64,000 nt of DNA from Septoria linicola (taxonomy: Eukaryota; Ascomycota; Dothideomycetes; Mycosphaerellales; Mycosphaerellaceae): NCBI GenBank assembly GCA_024114885.1, contig CP099426.1, forward strand, positions 1,054,001 to 1,118,000. The letters run 5' to 3'. The notes under the pieces were generated by a model. The model had not been told where the DNA came from. It did not search any database and was given only the letters and a program-made list of their open reading frames with translations. Positions 23,001 through 32,282 of the stretch are shown here, piece by piece. Made by a program: the position numbers and the translations under genes. Position 1 is the stretch's first letter; each line of letters opens with the position of its first letter.

Positions 23001-26000
23001 AGATCGAAACGCCACGAGCATGGTCCCATGTCTTTGCACCAGAGTGACAGAGGTGGCAACGCTGAGGAAATCCGGTCCCCACTCGAAGTCTCGTTGCATC
23101 GTCCAGGGTGCCGACTTCTCTGCAAGTTGTCGAGTGGCCAGCATAGGCATCCTCTGCTCGATTCGGGAATATGGCGAAGTGGATTGAGGACGTTCCAGCT
23201 CCAGCAGGAACCACATCCAGATGCGCTCCGCCAAGCGCGGCCTAATCACATCCACGAGGAGCAAGTGCTGCATGTGAAAGAAGTAAAGAAGAAGGGGATA
23301 CTCACGTTAACCATAACCTGAGAAGAGACGTCAGCATAAGCATCGCACAATCATGTACCAAGATCAAACTCACCGTCTTGAACCCAGCAGTCCTCAGCGT
23401 CCTGATAGCTCTCACAGAGCACCAGTCGAACTCCACAGAAGAACCGATTCTGTACACACCCGAACCAAGGACCATGACACCACGGTCCCTGAAGTCAACA
23501 TCATGCTCAGCAGCATTGTACGTCGTGTAGAGGTAGTTAGTATAAGCCGGGAACTCGGCAGCAACAGTATCAATCTGCTTCACAAACGGCATGAAGCCAT
23601 GTGCCAGACGAGCACGTCTTACATTACCCTCATTGCTATCCCAGAAGAGCGAGAGCTGCTTGTCCGAGAAACCCATCTCCTTAGCCTTGCGGAAGAGCGG
23701 AGCTGGGATGCTGTCGACGCCGTATTCGGTCATGAGCTTGCCGTAGTCGTTGAGGGACTTGAGTTTACGCAAGAACCACTTGTCGATCTTGGTGAGTTCC
23801 CAGATCTTGTCGACTGTGTAGCCGCTGTGCAGGGCGTTGGCGAGGGCGAACATGCGCTGGTCGGAAGGTGTTTGAAGTTCGGTGTCGATGTCGATGCTCA
23901 TGAGAGCGGGAGTGTTGTGGAAACCCAGGTTGCTTGGGTCGACAGAGCGGATGGCTTTTTGGACAGCTTCTTCGAACGTGCGGCCGATGGCCATGACTTC
24001 ACCGACACTCTTCATGGAGGAGCCGAGGAGGGTGGAGACACGGGTGAACTTCTTGAGATCCCATCTTGGAATCTTGACGACCACGTAATCGAGAGACGGC
24101 TCGAAACATGCGACAGTCTTCTTGGTGACGCTGTTCTTGATCTCGTTGAGCGGGATGTTGAGACCGAGCTTGGCTGCTACGAAGGCGAGTGGGTATCCAG
24201 TAGCCTTGGACGCCAGTGCGGAGGATCTCGAGAGACGAGCGTTCACTTCGATGATGCAGAACTCCCTGCTGTCTGGGTTGAGCGCGTATTGGATGTTGCA
24301 CTCACCGACAACGCCAAGATGTCTGATGACGCGCACGGCCGTTGTTCGCAGCATGTTGTAGTCTTCGTCTGACAGAGTCTGTGATGGAGCCACGACGATA
24401 GAGTCACCCGTATGGATGCCCAGAGGATCAAAGTTCTCCATGTTACACACCGTAATGCAGTTATCGTAAGCATCACGAACGACTTCGTACTCGATCTCCT
24501 TCCAGCCCTTCATACTGCGCTCGACCAGGATTTGAGGACTGGCTGCGAAAGCCTTGTGGCACAGGTCGACGAGTTCCTCCTTGTTCGAGGCAAAACCAGA
24601 TCCCAGACCACCAAGAGCGTAGGCAGCGCGAACAATGACTGGGTAGCCAATGTCCTCAACAGCATCGAGTGCCTCTTGCATGTTGTTGGCAGACTTGGAC
24701 TTGGCACATGGTTCGCCGATAGAGTCCATGCTTCGCGCGAAGAGCTCACGATCCTCAGTAGTGATGATGGTATCGATCGGTGTACCGAGAACCTTGACAC
24801 CGAGAGACTCGAACTCATCCTTAAGCTGGATACCAACTTGCAGAGCAGTCTGACCTCCGAATGTGCAGTAAATGGCATCAGGACGCTCGTGCTTGATGAC
24901 CTTGCGCACGAACTCGGCATTGACTGGCAAGAAGTACACCTTGTCGGCAAGGCCTTTGGAGGTTTGGATAGTGGCAATGTTTGGGTTGATCAGGATCGTG
25001 TAGATGCCTTCCTCCTTCAGCGCCTTGATAGCCTGACTACCAGAGTAGTCGAACTCTCCAGCCTGTCCGATACTCAGACCTCCAGAACCAAGAACAAGGA
25101 CCTTCTTGACATCTGGTCGTGGGTGGAGTGCTCGGTTCTCGTCAATGTCGCCGCCTGGGAAGACCACAGCCTTCTGCATGAGCTTGTTGTCGGACAGGAC
25201 GTTCTGGATCGTGCTGATGAAGACGTCGAACAGAAACTCGGTGTCGCGTGGACCAGGTGTGCTTTCCGGGTGGAATTGCACGGAAAAGTATGGTCGGCTA
25301 ACGTGTCGGATACCCTCGTTGCTCTCATCGTTGGCGTTGACGAAGAGCTCGCTCCAGTCCTTGGGCAGAGAGTTGGAGTCCACAGCGTAACCGTGGTTTT
25401 GCGATGTGATGTAGCACTTGCCTGAGAGCAGGTTGGTGCAGGGAATGTTGTGTCCGCGGTTTCCGAACTTCATCTTTTGGGTGCTCGCACCTGCCGCACG
25501 AGCAAGGAGCTGATGTCCCAGACAGATACCAAAGATTGGTACGCGTGCCTCCTCCATCGTCTTCTGGATGTTCTTGACAGTGGTGTCCATCATCGCTGGG
25601 TCACCAGGACCGTTCGAGATGAAGAGACCATCGTACTCCTTGCCTGCCAGGCTGGGGAAGTCATAGTCCCAAGGCACGACCTCAACCTCCACGCCGCGCT
25701 TGACGAGGCAGCGCAGCTGGTTGTACTTGAGACCAACATCAACACACAGAACACGCACAGGACGACCAGACGGATGACGCAACGACGTAACGGACGCAGG
25801 TGTGGAATAAATCTTTGGCTTTGATGTCGAAACTGAGAACTATCAGATTCTGAATTGCTATAGCTACGAGAGGGGATAACGGCAAGTCAAGCTTACCGTC
25901 TGCGACCAGATTTCTGGTGTTAGGATTGTAAAAGTCAATCTCCTCATATACTGCCACCTCTTTTGATCTGCTGAAGTATCCATTTGTGCCATTGGAGCTT

Positions 26001-26614
26001 GCTGGTGCCAAGGCGCTGTTGACCTCGTGCAGGTTTGCAGCCGGAGTGACTGGAGCAGTGCCGTTGGGCGTCATAGCACCTGTCGTGGGCGACGCGTGTC
26101 CGTTGAGCTCTCGGCGCGTGCCAGTCTGCATGAGCAGACGGCCGAGCATGCTGCCCTTTTCTCTGATCTTTTTCGTGAGAGCGCGAGTGTCGACGCCGCA
26201 AATGGCGGGCACATTTTGCTCTTTCAGCCAAGCGCCCAATGAAGAGCTGGCCAAGTGGTGCGAGTAGTCCTCGCCGCAGTACGAGGCCACGACCAGACCT
26301 GCAATGTGGATCTGCGATGCTTCAAAGTGTGCTGGCAGGTCTCCGAGCATGGGGTCGAGTGCATCGCGAGGAGGCACTCCATAGTTGCCCACGAGCGGAA
26401 ATGTGATGACCAAGATCTGGCCGCGGTAGGAAGGATCAGTGATAGATTCAGGGTAGCCCACCATGCCCGTCTGGAAGACCAGCTCGCCGGCAATGCTGCG
26501 ATGAGCACCAAAGGACCGGCCTTCGCAGAAGCGAATCGTCTTGTCGCCGTCCTGGACTTCGAGAGCCATGCCGGTGCTCTCGCCCGCCTCGAACCTCTCC
26601 AGTTGGTCCGCCAT
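20047..26614 (-). CDS. URA2/pyrABCN: Multifunctional CPSase II-ATCase of pyrimidine synthesis, lacking the DHOase-like domain (about 1876 aa)
   Basis: Makes carbamoyl phosphate from glutamine, bicarbonate and ATP, then carbamoyl aspartate. Exons in coding order: 26614-25897, 25832-23374, 23317-23306 (12-nt micro-exon), 22589-22574 (16 nt), 22520-22436 and 22387-20047. Domains: glutaminase with FGICLGHQLL (Cys about 343) and SVQFHPES; CPS-A from about 470; CPS-B from about 1035; a regulatory MGS-like domain; then ATCase with FFEPSTRTSCSFDAAM and LHPLPRNAE. The start MADQLERFEAGES at 26614 matches the family; the upstream frame starting at a non-ATG is rejected. Two oddities: the dihydroorotase-like domain of fungal homologues (about 2,200 aa) is absent, and the 716-nt interval between the micro-exon and the YNPET exon has no AG acceptor. 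Whether one transcript or two is made is therefore open. Confidence 0.85.
22590..23305 (-). other. Oversized intron-like block inside the CPSase-B domain
   Basis: It starts with a good donor (GTGAGT) after the micro-exon for VMVN and should end just before the codons for YNPET. The bases there are GACCATGCTG, so the 3' dinucleotide is TG. A good branch-point match, GCTGAC, lies just upstream. The other introns of this gene are 48-64 nt. In the frame of YNPET there is an upstream stop followed by an ATG, and a TATAAA lies about 150 nt further up. It may be a GT-TG intron, a large insertion in a former small intron, or a gap between two genes. Confidence 0.6.
22761..22766 (-). promoter_or_regulatory. 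Possible internal TATA box in the CPSase gene
   Basis: TATAAA on the minus strand, about 150 nt before an in-frame ATG that opens the second half of the CPSase-ATCase. It would be a natural promoter if that half is transcribed separately; it could also be chance. Confidence 0.3.
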
Positions 26615-27060
26615 CTTGCTGCTTCTTCCTCGGTTGTGAAGAGGAGAGAGACAGAAGAGAAGGAGAAAGGTGAGAAGCGCTGCGGCAGCAAGAAAGAATT
26701 GTCTGTTCGGCTTTGCGATTACACTTTTCAAGCTAGGCCCGATTGCAGGGATTAGCCTTGGCAAAATTTCTCTTAGCCTTCAAGCTTGGAGAGCGCCTCG
26801 AATCGCGATGTCGTGCCGCTGCAGACCTTGACACACGACGTCGATGGGCAACTTGAACAACGATATGAATGGAGTAAGTAGTGCGAAGTGAGTGTGAAGT
26901 TTTCTGCTCACTACGAAACTGGTATACTTTTTCTACCTGGTTCAAGGTTCGGCAAGCCATGCCATCACTGTTTGAGATCGACCAAGACCCACGCAATCGA
27001 GAGTTGACCATTCTCACCACTGTGCCCGTCGCTCAGAACACATTGATCCCTTCGAACATC

Positions 27061-28587
27061 TCAATGAGTCGGCTTCTTTACTCTTGGTAGTGTGACCCAA
27101 CAGATCAACATCATCACATATGCACCAATGCAAATTGGGTGAAGGATGAACGTGCCTTTGCTCTGCGCTGCGAGACCCGTGAGAAAGGGCACCATCGCAC
27201 CACCACTGCTTCCTGCGCTGGAGATGAGTCCAATGGCGACCGTCTGCATTCGGCGGGGCAGTAGTCGAGTGAACACAGTCGCGGCAGCAGGATACACCGG
27301 ACCAAGCAGCAGACCCAAGATTGCTACCGATACTGCATTGCCGATGATGCTGGGTATCAGCCAAGATAGAAGCTGGAAGACAATTGAACCAATGCCCAAG
27401 ACAAACACAAAGCGCTTTTCGCCAATTCGGTGTGCGAGATGTGTCAACGTGAAGCGACCTATTGTGATGCCAGCCCAGAAACCAGAAGTCACGTAGCCAA
27501 CCTTGGCTGGATCGCCGTGGCGGTAGTTGATGAGGTAGGAAATGAACCAGCCTGACGTAGAGACCTCGGCGCCTTGATATGCGAAGATGAATAGAGCACC
27601 GATGATGGTTGTTCGACATTGAAGTGCTGTCTTCAGTAGGTTTAGCTTGCTGGGCTCTTTCTGCTCAACAGCGGCTTGTTTCTCGGCAATGTGCTGCAGA
27701 TCGGAGGCGAATTTTGAGGTAGGCTCCGAATCATACGACCAGAAAGACCAGGCTGCGAAGAAGAAGCAGCATACGCGAATTCCAATCGTCACCAGGTAGA
27801 AGCGAGCCCAGAAGATGCCATTCGATACCATTGCCGTTGCTGCGATCGGCGCAACGATGCCACCAATTCCATACGACCCATGGGCAAGTCCAAGGATGAC
27901 AGTAGAGTCCGCAAGATTGGCGCAGAAGACATTGTTCAGCGCGACATTGGTTGCGTTCCCAAGTCCCATGAAGAAATATGCCACGGCGACCACCGGGAAT
28001 GGCGGAGCACATGCAATCACAATGTATGCTCCAATCATGAACGTCTCGGCAATCATCAACGTCCTTGCACGACCGAAACGTGTGAGAATTAGGTCCGTCA
28101 CGAAGGCACTTAAGATGAAGCCGAACGCATTGGCAATCCACATCATTGACACAGTTGCGTAGCCAATGTGATAATAATCCTCGATGTACGGAATCAAGGC
28201 ACCGGGCGCGCTGTCGCTCATGCCGTTTCCGAAGTAGATTAGGCATGCGCAGAGTACTCGCCATTTGTTCATGCGAGGATATCTGAATGAAGGCAGAGCA
28301 CAGACTGCATCGTCTCGTGTGGGAGTCGGAGGCTGGTTTGCCTCGAGCTCGTTCGGTGTCACAGCTGAGTTCCAACCAGTACAATCGCCCTCATCCTTCA
28401 TACTCTGAGGAGACGGAGGCCCAGAATACGTTGTTGAGACCTTGGGCCTTTTGGCTCCAGTGAGATGACCCCAATCGGCCAGTTCCAAATTATCCAATTC
28501 TTCGATCGAAGGTCGTCTGGCATGCGTCTGGGCCATTTCTGGCATTCGTGGCGTGTGATCGCCAGCTGCATCAGAGGATGAAGTCAT
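27061..28587 (-). CDS. MFS transporter, fungal Bsc6/fucose-permease-like group (508 aa)
   Basis: Single exon, ATG at 28587. An N-terminal cytoplasmic tail of about 115 residues rich in Pro, Ser and Asp precedes 12 predicted membrane segments. The tail is followed by MNKWRVLCACLIYFGNGMSD. Blocks typical of the group include LGLAHGSYGIGGIVAPI in the middle of the N-half and GLLLGPVYPAAATVF in the C-half. A hydrophilic loop at about 300-330 separates the halves. It ends in a basic VKKPTH tail. Substrate is unknown; family members are poorly characterised. It is transcribed in the same direction as the CPSase gene, about 450 bp upstream of it, with no sign of a functional link. Confidence 0.85.
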   Translation of the reverse strand: MTSSSDAAGDHTPRMPEMAQTHARRPSIEELDNLELADWGHLTGAKRPKVSTTYSGPPSPQSMKDEGDCTGWNSAVTPNELEANQPPTPTRDDAVCALPSFRYPRMNKWRVLCACLIYFGNGMSDSAPGALIPYIEDYYHIGYATVSMMWIANAFGFILSAFVTDLILTRFGRARTLMIAETFMIGAYIVIACAPPFPVVAVAYFFMGLGNATNVALNNVFCANLADSTVILGLAHGSYGIGGIVAPIAATAMVSNGIFWARFYLVTIGIRVCCFFFAAWSFWSYDSEPTSKFASDLQHIAEKQAAVEQKEPSKLNLLKTALQCRTTIIGALFIFAYQGAEVSTSGWFISYLINYRHGDPAKVGYVTSGFWAGITIGRFTLTHLAHRIGEKRFVFVLGIGSIVFQLLSWLIPSIIGNAVSVAILGLLLGPVYPAAATVFTRLLPRRMQTVAIGLISSAGSSGGAMVPFLTGLAAQSKGTFILHPICIGAYVMMLICWVTLPRVKKPTH

Positions 28588-28681
28588 GTTTGCTGCGGTA
28601 GGTGAGATCTGTGATGTCTTGAGAGAGTGGCATCTGTAACGGTGAGAGCTGTTCTCTTGTTATGTATAAAGCACGAATGGC

Positions 28682-28766
28682 CTCTGGTACGTTGAGCAAT
28701 CTGCATGACTGTAGCTCGAATACCTCTTGGTACGTTGAGCAATCTGCATGACTGTAGCTCGAATAC
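28682..28766. repeat. 42/43-bp tandem direct duplication
   Basis: Two adjacent copies, 28682-28723 and 28724-28766, share GGTACGTTGAGCAATCTGCA and the rest of the unit with one extra base in the second. It lies about 100-180 bp upstream of the MFS start at 28587, in its promoter. Confidence 0.85.
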
Positions 28767-29295
28767 CTCTCATGGTCGCACCTACGTGCATATCTGAATA
28801 ATCATAGGTTCGGTGTTCCCATGTTGGGAGGTGAAAGGCGGCACTGCTTTCCCGATCAAGTAGTGCCGCCAGTTCAGAGCGGCGCGTTTGACGCGTGCAT
28901 TCTTCAAACTTGTGTTGGATTGGTCATTGGCGCCCTTCACTTGAGTACTTCATCGGGCCTCCACGTCGCTGCACGCCCACACGTTGGTGGGATTCTCATG
29001 TGATGCATCACGAAGGTGGAACGATGAGGACGAAGCGTTTATAAAGGAGTGGGCAAGCGCGATAGCCGGGATGCCCATGACTATATTTTGCCCTAGTTAG
29101 TGAGACGTGTATTGACGTAGCGTGAGCTCTTCCTCGCTCGCGCGGTGAGAGCGTGACTGGCGAAGAAAGTGTACTTGAGCTCTGAAACACATCAACATCC
29201 AAGATTGATGCTCCAAGTTGCCTACTTATAGACTCGGGCAGCCGTGTGAACAGCTTCACCTCATCATACACTACACTCCACAGCATCCGCCCCTC
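28767..29295. other. Intergenic region between divergent MFS and Svf1 genes
   Basis: Presumed promoter of the Svf1 gene. A CTTATAGACT stretch near 29225 is weakly TATA-like. No gene was recognised. Confidence 0.35.
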
Positions 29296-30578
29296 ATGAA
29301 CTGGCTGAAGCAGAGGTATGCACGCGGACTTGTCCCCGCAGGCTGCACTCGAACCAACTAACACTCGTATTCCAGCGTCGGCCTCACCGACCGCAACTAT
29401 GGTCCCGAGGGAGTCCACTCGGTCGCTGAGCAGGCGAAGACGACACCGTACACCGGACTTGCCAAGAATGATCTCGCCTGGGAGGTCATGAGCGGCACCA
29501 ATGTCGAGACCAAGACCTTCTATGTGGTCACGGATAGCGGGCATATCGCCATGGTGCAGGTCATCTACAGCGATGTCATGTAAGCTGTGTCTTGGAGGCA
29601 ATGGCGAGTATCCGCTGATGTGTCGGATGCAGGGGAGTACGGACCACTGCACAATTCAGCAGCAAGATATTTGCAAAGGACGGCGGCAAAGACCATCTAT
29701 GGGCATCGGACAACCTGTCAAACTACACCTTCTCCAAGGACAAGCAGAACTTCAAGGCCGATGGCTGCTCCATGGACCTGAGCGAAGACGGCAAGTCGTA
29801 CCACATCAAGTCCAACACGAACAAGCAGGCAATCGTCGACGTGACATGGACCCAGGCAGCTCCCGGATTCGTGGTTGGCAAGGACGGCAAGACCGTCTTT
29901 GGCACAGACAAGGAGAAGCCATGGGGAAGCATGAGACATGCCTTCTGGCCAAGGTGTCGAGTCGAGGGCACCATCGTCACCAAGGATGGCCCAGTTGACA
30001 TCAAGGGAACCGGTATCTTCATTCATGCATTGCAAGGCATGAAGCCACACTTTGCTGGTGAGTCTCTCTTCATCATAGCTGTGACGCCTGCTAATGTACT
30101 CTCAGCCGCCAAGTGGAACTTCATCAACTACCAATCGCCAAAGTACTCCGCCATCATGATGGAGTTCACCACCCCTCCTTCCTACGGCTCCACATCTGTC
30201 AATGTCGGCGGCATTGCCACAGATGGCGAACTCCTCTTCGCCTCCTCAAACCCTGCCGTCAAGGTAGAACACACCGCGATCAAGGGCGACAAGGACAATG
30301 ACTGGCCTGAACCAAGCGCGGTCGCTGCCACATGGGACGGGACCACCAAGGACGGGAAAGCAGTACACGCAGAGCTGAAAGAGAACATCGAACGAACAGA
30401 CAGGGTCGATGTCATGGGAGAAGTCCCAAAGTTCGTCAAGCAGATCGTCGCCGGAGCTGCCGGAACAAAGCCCTACATCTACCAATACAGCCCGAAGCTG
30501 AAGTTGCAGCTCAAGATTGGAGACCAGGTCATCGAGGATGAGGGACACCTATTCATGGAGGCGACTTTCATCTCATAG
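29296..30578 (+). CDS. SVF1: Svf1-like survival factor, lipocalin-like protein (373 aa)
   Basis: Four exons: 29296-29315, 29376-29579, 29633-30057 and 30106-30578; introns 60, 53 and 48 nt with matching phases. The spliced start MNWLKQSVGLTDRNYGPEG matches the amphipathic N-terminus of Svf1. Downstream family blocks are TNVETKTFYVVTDSGH, KPWGSMRHAFWPRC, FIHALQGMKPHFA, FTTPPSYGSTSVNVGGI and AGAAGTKPYIYQY. The length is normal for the family. Yeast Svf1 is a two-domain lipocalin-like protein needed for survival under oxidative stress and linked to ceramide handling and sphingolipid metabolism. The C-terminus EGHLFMEATFIS is intact, so the gene looks functional. Confidence 0.93.
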
Positions 30579-30755
30579 CATCTTGCACCGCTGTAGGTGA
30601 TCGATTTGGCATTGGACGGGGACTGGAAGGCACGACCGGAGCGGAGCATTGTTGGAAGTTGGCGAACGCTCCAGTGAGCATTAATGACCATGACCCGCAC
30701 ACACTAAACTCTGAAGATACCACTATGCACGCTTAATGACCTGGGAATAGACTTG

Positions 30756-31064
30756 ATGGCGAGGATGATCCGCTTGTCATTCCACTTCATCTTCACTTCC
30801 CTTCTCACCTCATCTTTACTCACTGCAGTTGACCCATCCACCTCGTCACGCAACATAGGAAGGCGAAGGCGCTCAATTACACGACAGTCTCTCCATCACA
30901 GTGCTTCGTCACTGCCTTTACTTCTGGAATGCCGCTATCGGCGCTGTGTTAAGCTGAAGACTCGCTTAGCACGGACATATTACGGCTACTGCCGCCTACA
31001 AGAGTTCAGTTGTATGGCCAACGGCTCCTGCAGGTCGCAGCATGGCAGAAAAGATGCGTTTTAG
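30756..31064 (+). CDS. Possible small secreted basic protein (102 aa)
   Basis: An ATG-started single-exon frame. The N-terminus MARMIRLSFHFIFTSLLTSS plus LLTA looks like a signal peptide with a cleavage site before Val-Asp. The rest is basic, with five cysteines in the C-terminal half. No homology is recognised, and an odd cysteine count and unusual basic run make chance occurrence likely. Confidence 0.25.
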   Translation: MARMIRLSFHFIFTSLLTSSLLTAVDPSTSSRNIGRRRRSITRQSLHHSASSLPLLLECRYRRCVKLKTRLARTYYGYCRLQEFSCMANGSCRSQHGRKDAF

Positions 31065-31326
31065 CGCAGGTAAGGTTTTATATTATCAGCCGCTGTCCAA
31101 GAAAACAACTTCTATTGTGCTCCTATTGTTGTGTCTAACGCAGCACTTTCGACAACCGCCAGCGCGACTTTGGTACTTCTGGAGGACGTGAAGGACACAA
31201 CTAAACGGTTGTGTTATAGGTCATAAGTTAGTAGTGCTTCTACTCGAGTCTTCTAGTACTAACGGGCACAGTCGCGTTCTTACAGAATATTCGGCAGTAT
31301 CACAGAGTGAACGACGAGTCGACAGA

Positions 31327-31862
31327 ATGGCCAGGAACCTATCTCAGTCAACACATAGCGGCGCTCGCGCACGCAAGACAGTGGTGGGCTTCTCACCAGC
31401 TTCCGGCCAATCGGCAAACAACGCTGGCCTTTCTGGCGGTGCTGCTCGCACTGGCGCTGGCGGAAAGGGCCTCGGGCGGTCCACGCTGAAGCGTCACCGG
31501 TGAGATCGAGCCAGACGCCAGAAATTGACGTGGCTGATGTTCTCGTAGCAAGATCCTCAAGGACAACATTCAGGGCATCACAAAACCAGCTATCCGTCGT
31601 CTTGCTCGTCGTGGCGGTGTCAAGCGCATCAGTCAAGATATCTACCAGCGGGTCCGCGAAGCTCTCAAGACCTTTCTGGAAGAGGTCAGTTCAACTTTAG
31701 CCTTGTCATGCTCAGTCACTAACACTTTCTCGGCAGATCATTAGAGTCGCATGTCTCGCTGTTGAGTATCGCCAGCAAAAGACTGTGACAACGCACGATA
31801 TCGTTTGGGCCCTCGACAAGAGAGGCAACACGCTCTATGGCTTCGGCCATTATGCCAAATAG
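31327..31862 (+). CDS. Divergent histone H4 variant (144 aa)
   Basis: Three exons: 31327-31499, 31549-31684 and 31737-31862; introns 49 and 52 nt. Splicing joins LKRHR to KILKDNIQGITKPAIRRLAR and then LKTFLEE to IIRVACLAVEYRQQKTVTTH. The central histone-fold part is nearly canonical H4, but helix 2 and 3 regions differ strongly and the end is TLYGFGHYAK, longer than canonical YGFGG. The tail is about 35 residues longer than normal. Aligned to H4, Lys8 and Lys16 are kept, Lys12 is Arg and Lys5 is Ala. Some filamentous fungi, such as Neurospora, carry a divergent H4 variant besides canonical copies. The role is unknown. The start at 31327 is the best ATG, but the N-terminus is not certain. Confidence 0.88.
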
Positions 31863-32282
31863 GAAGCCTGAAATTGTCGAGCACGCTTGAGCAACAATGA
31901 AAACCGCCTGAATTGCACGAAAACATTGGACCAGCGACCAAAGGGAGTCGCGCGCCAAGACAGCACGACAGAAAGAGAGGGAAGGCACGACCGCGCTCAA
32001 CTTTTGGAGTGACTGTCCGCTGGTAGTTGTCGAAGAGATTTGCTTCGCTTCAAGACATAAGATTGAGAATGAGAATGAGAACGAAGGCCCGAAGAGAAAA
32101 AGATGGTCATCGTGTATGTGTGCTTACCCGCACTATGCTTCACTTGGCTACTGCTGGAGGTCAATCGGAAAGACTCGATTCACCGGATGGAGGAACCGGC
32201 TCGCCAGCGAGGTACAGTATCGTCTCAGCGTCTAGGTAGCTGTTCAATAAGAGTCGAGATGGCGACACGCGGAAGACGAGCC
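31863..32282. other. Intergenic region, convergent gene ends
   Basis: Lies between the 3' ends of the H4 variant (plus) and HExxH paralogue 3 (minus). No gene was recognised. Confidence 0.4.

Noticed and set aside
22929..23273. 114-codon minus-strand frame inside the oversized CPSase intron
   Set aside because: No recognisable domain and no evidence of its own gene structure; kept only as part of the intron question.
23353..25425. Long plus-strand open frames (339 and 337 codons)
   Set aside because: They are antisense to the CPSase domain exon, whose protein is unmistakable, and show no domains of their own.
26615..26764. N-terminal extension of the CPSase frame with a membrane-like segment
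   Set aside because: It begins at a non-ATG codon; homologues start at MADQLERF-like sequence, which has the ATG at 26614. The hydrophobic run is translated leader.
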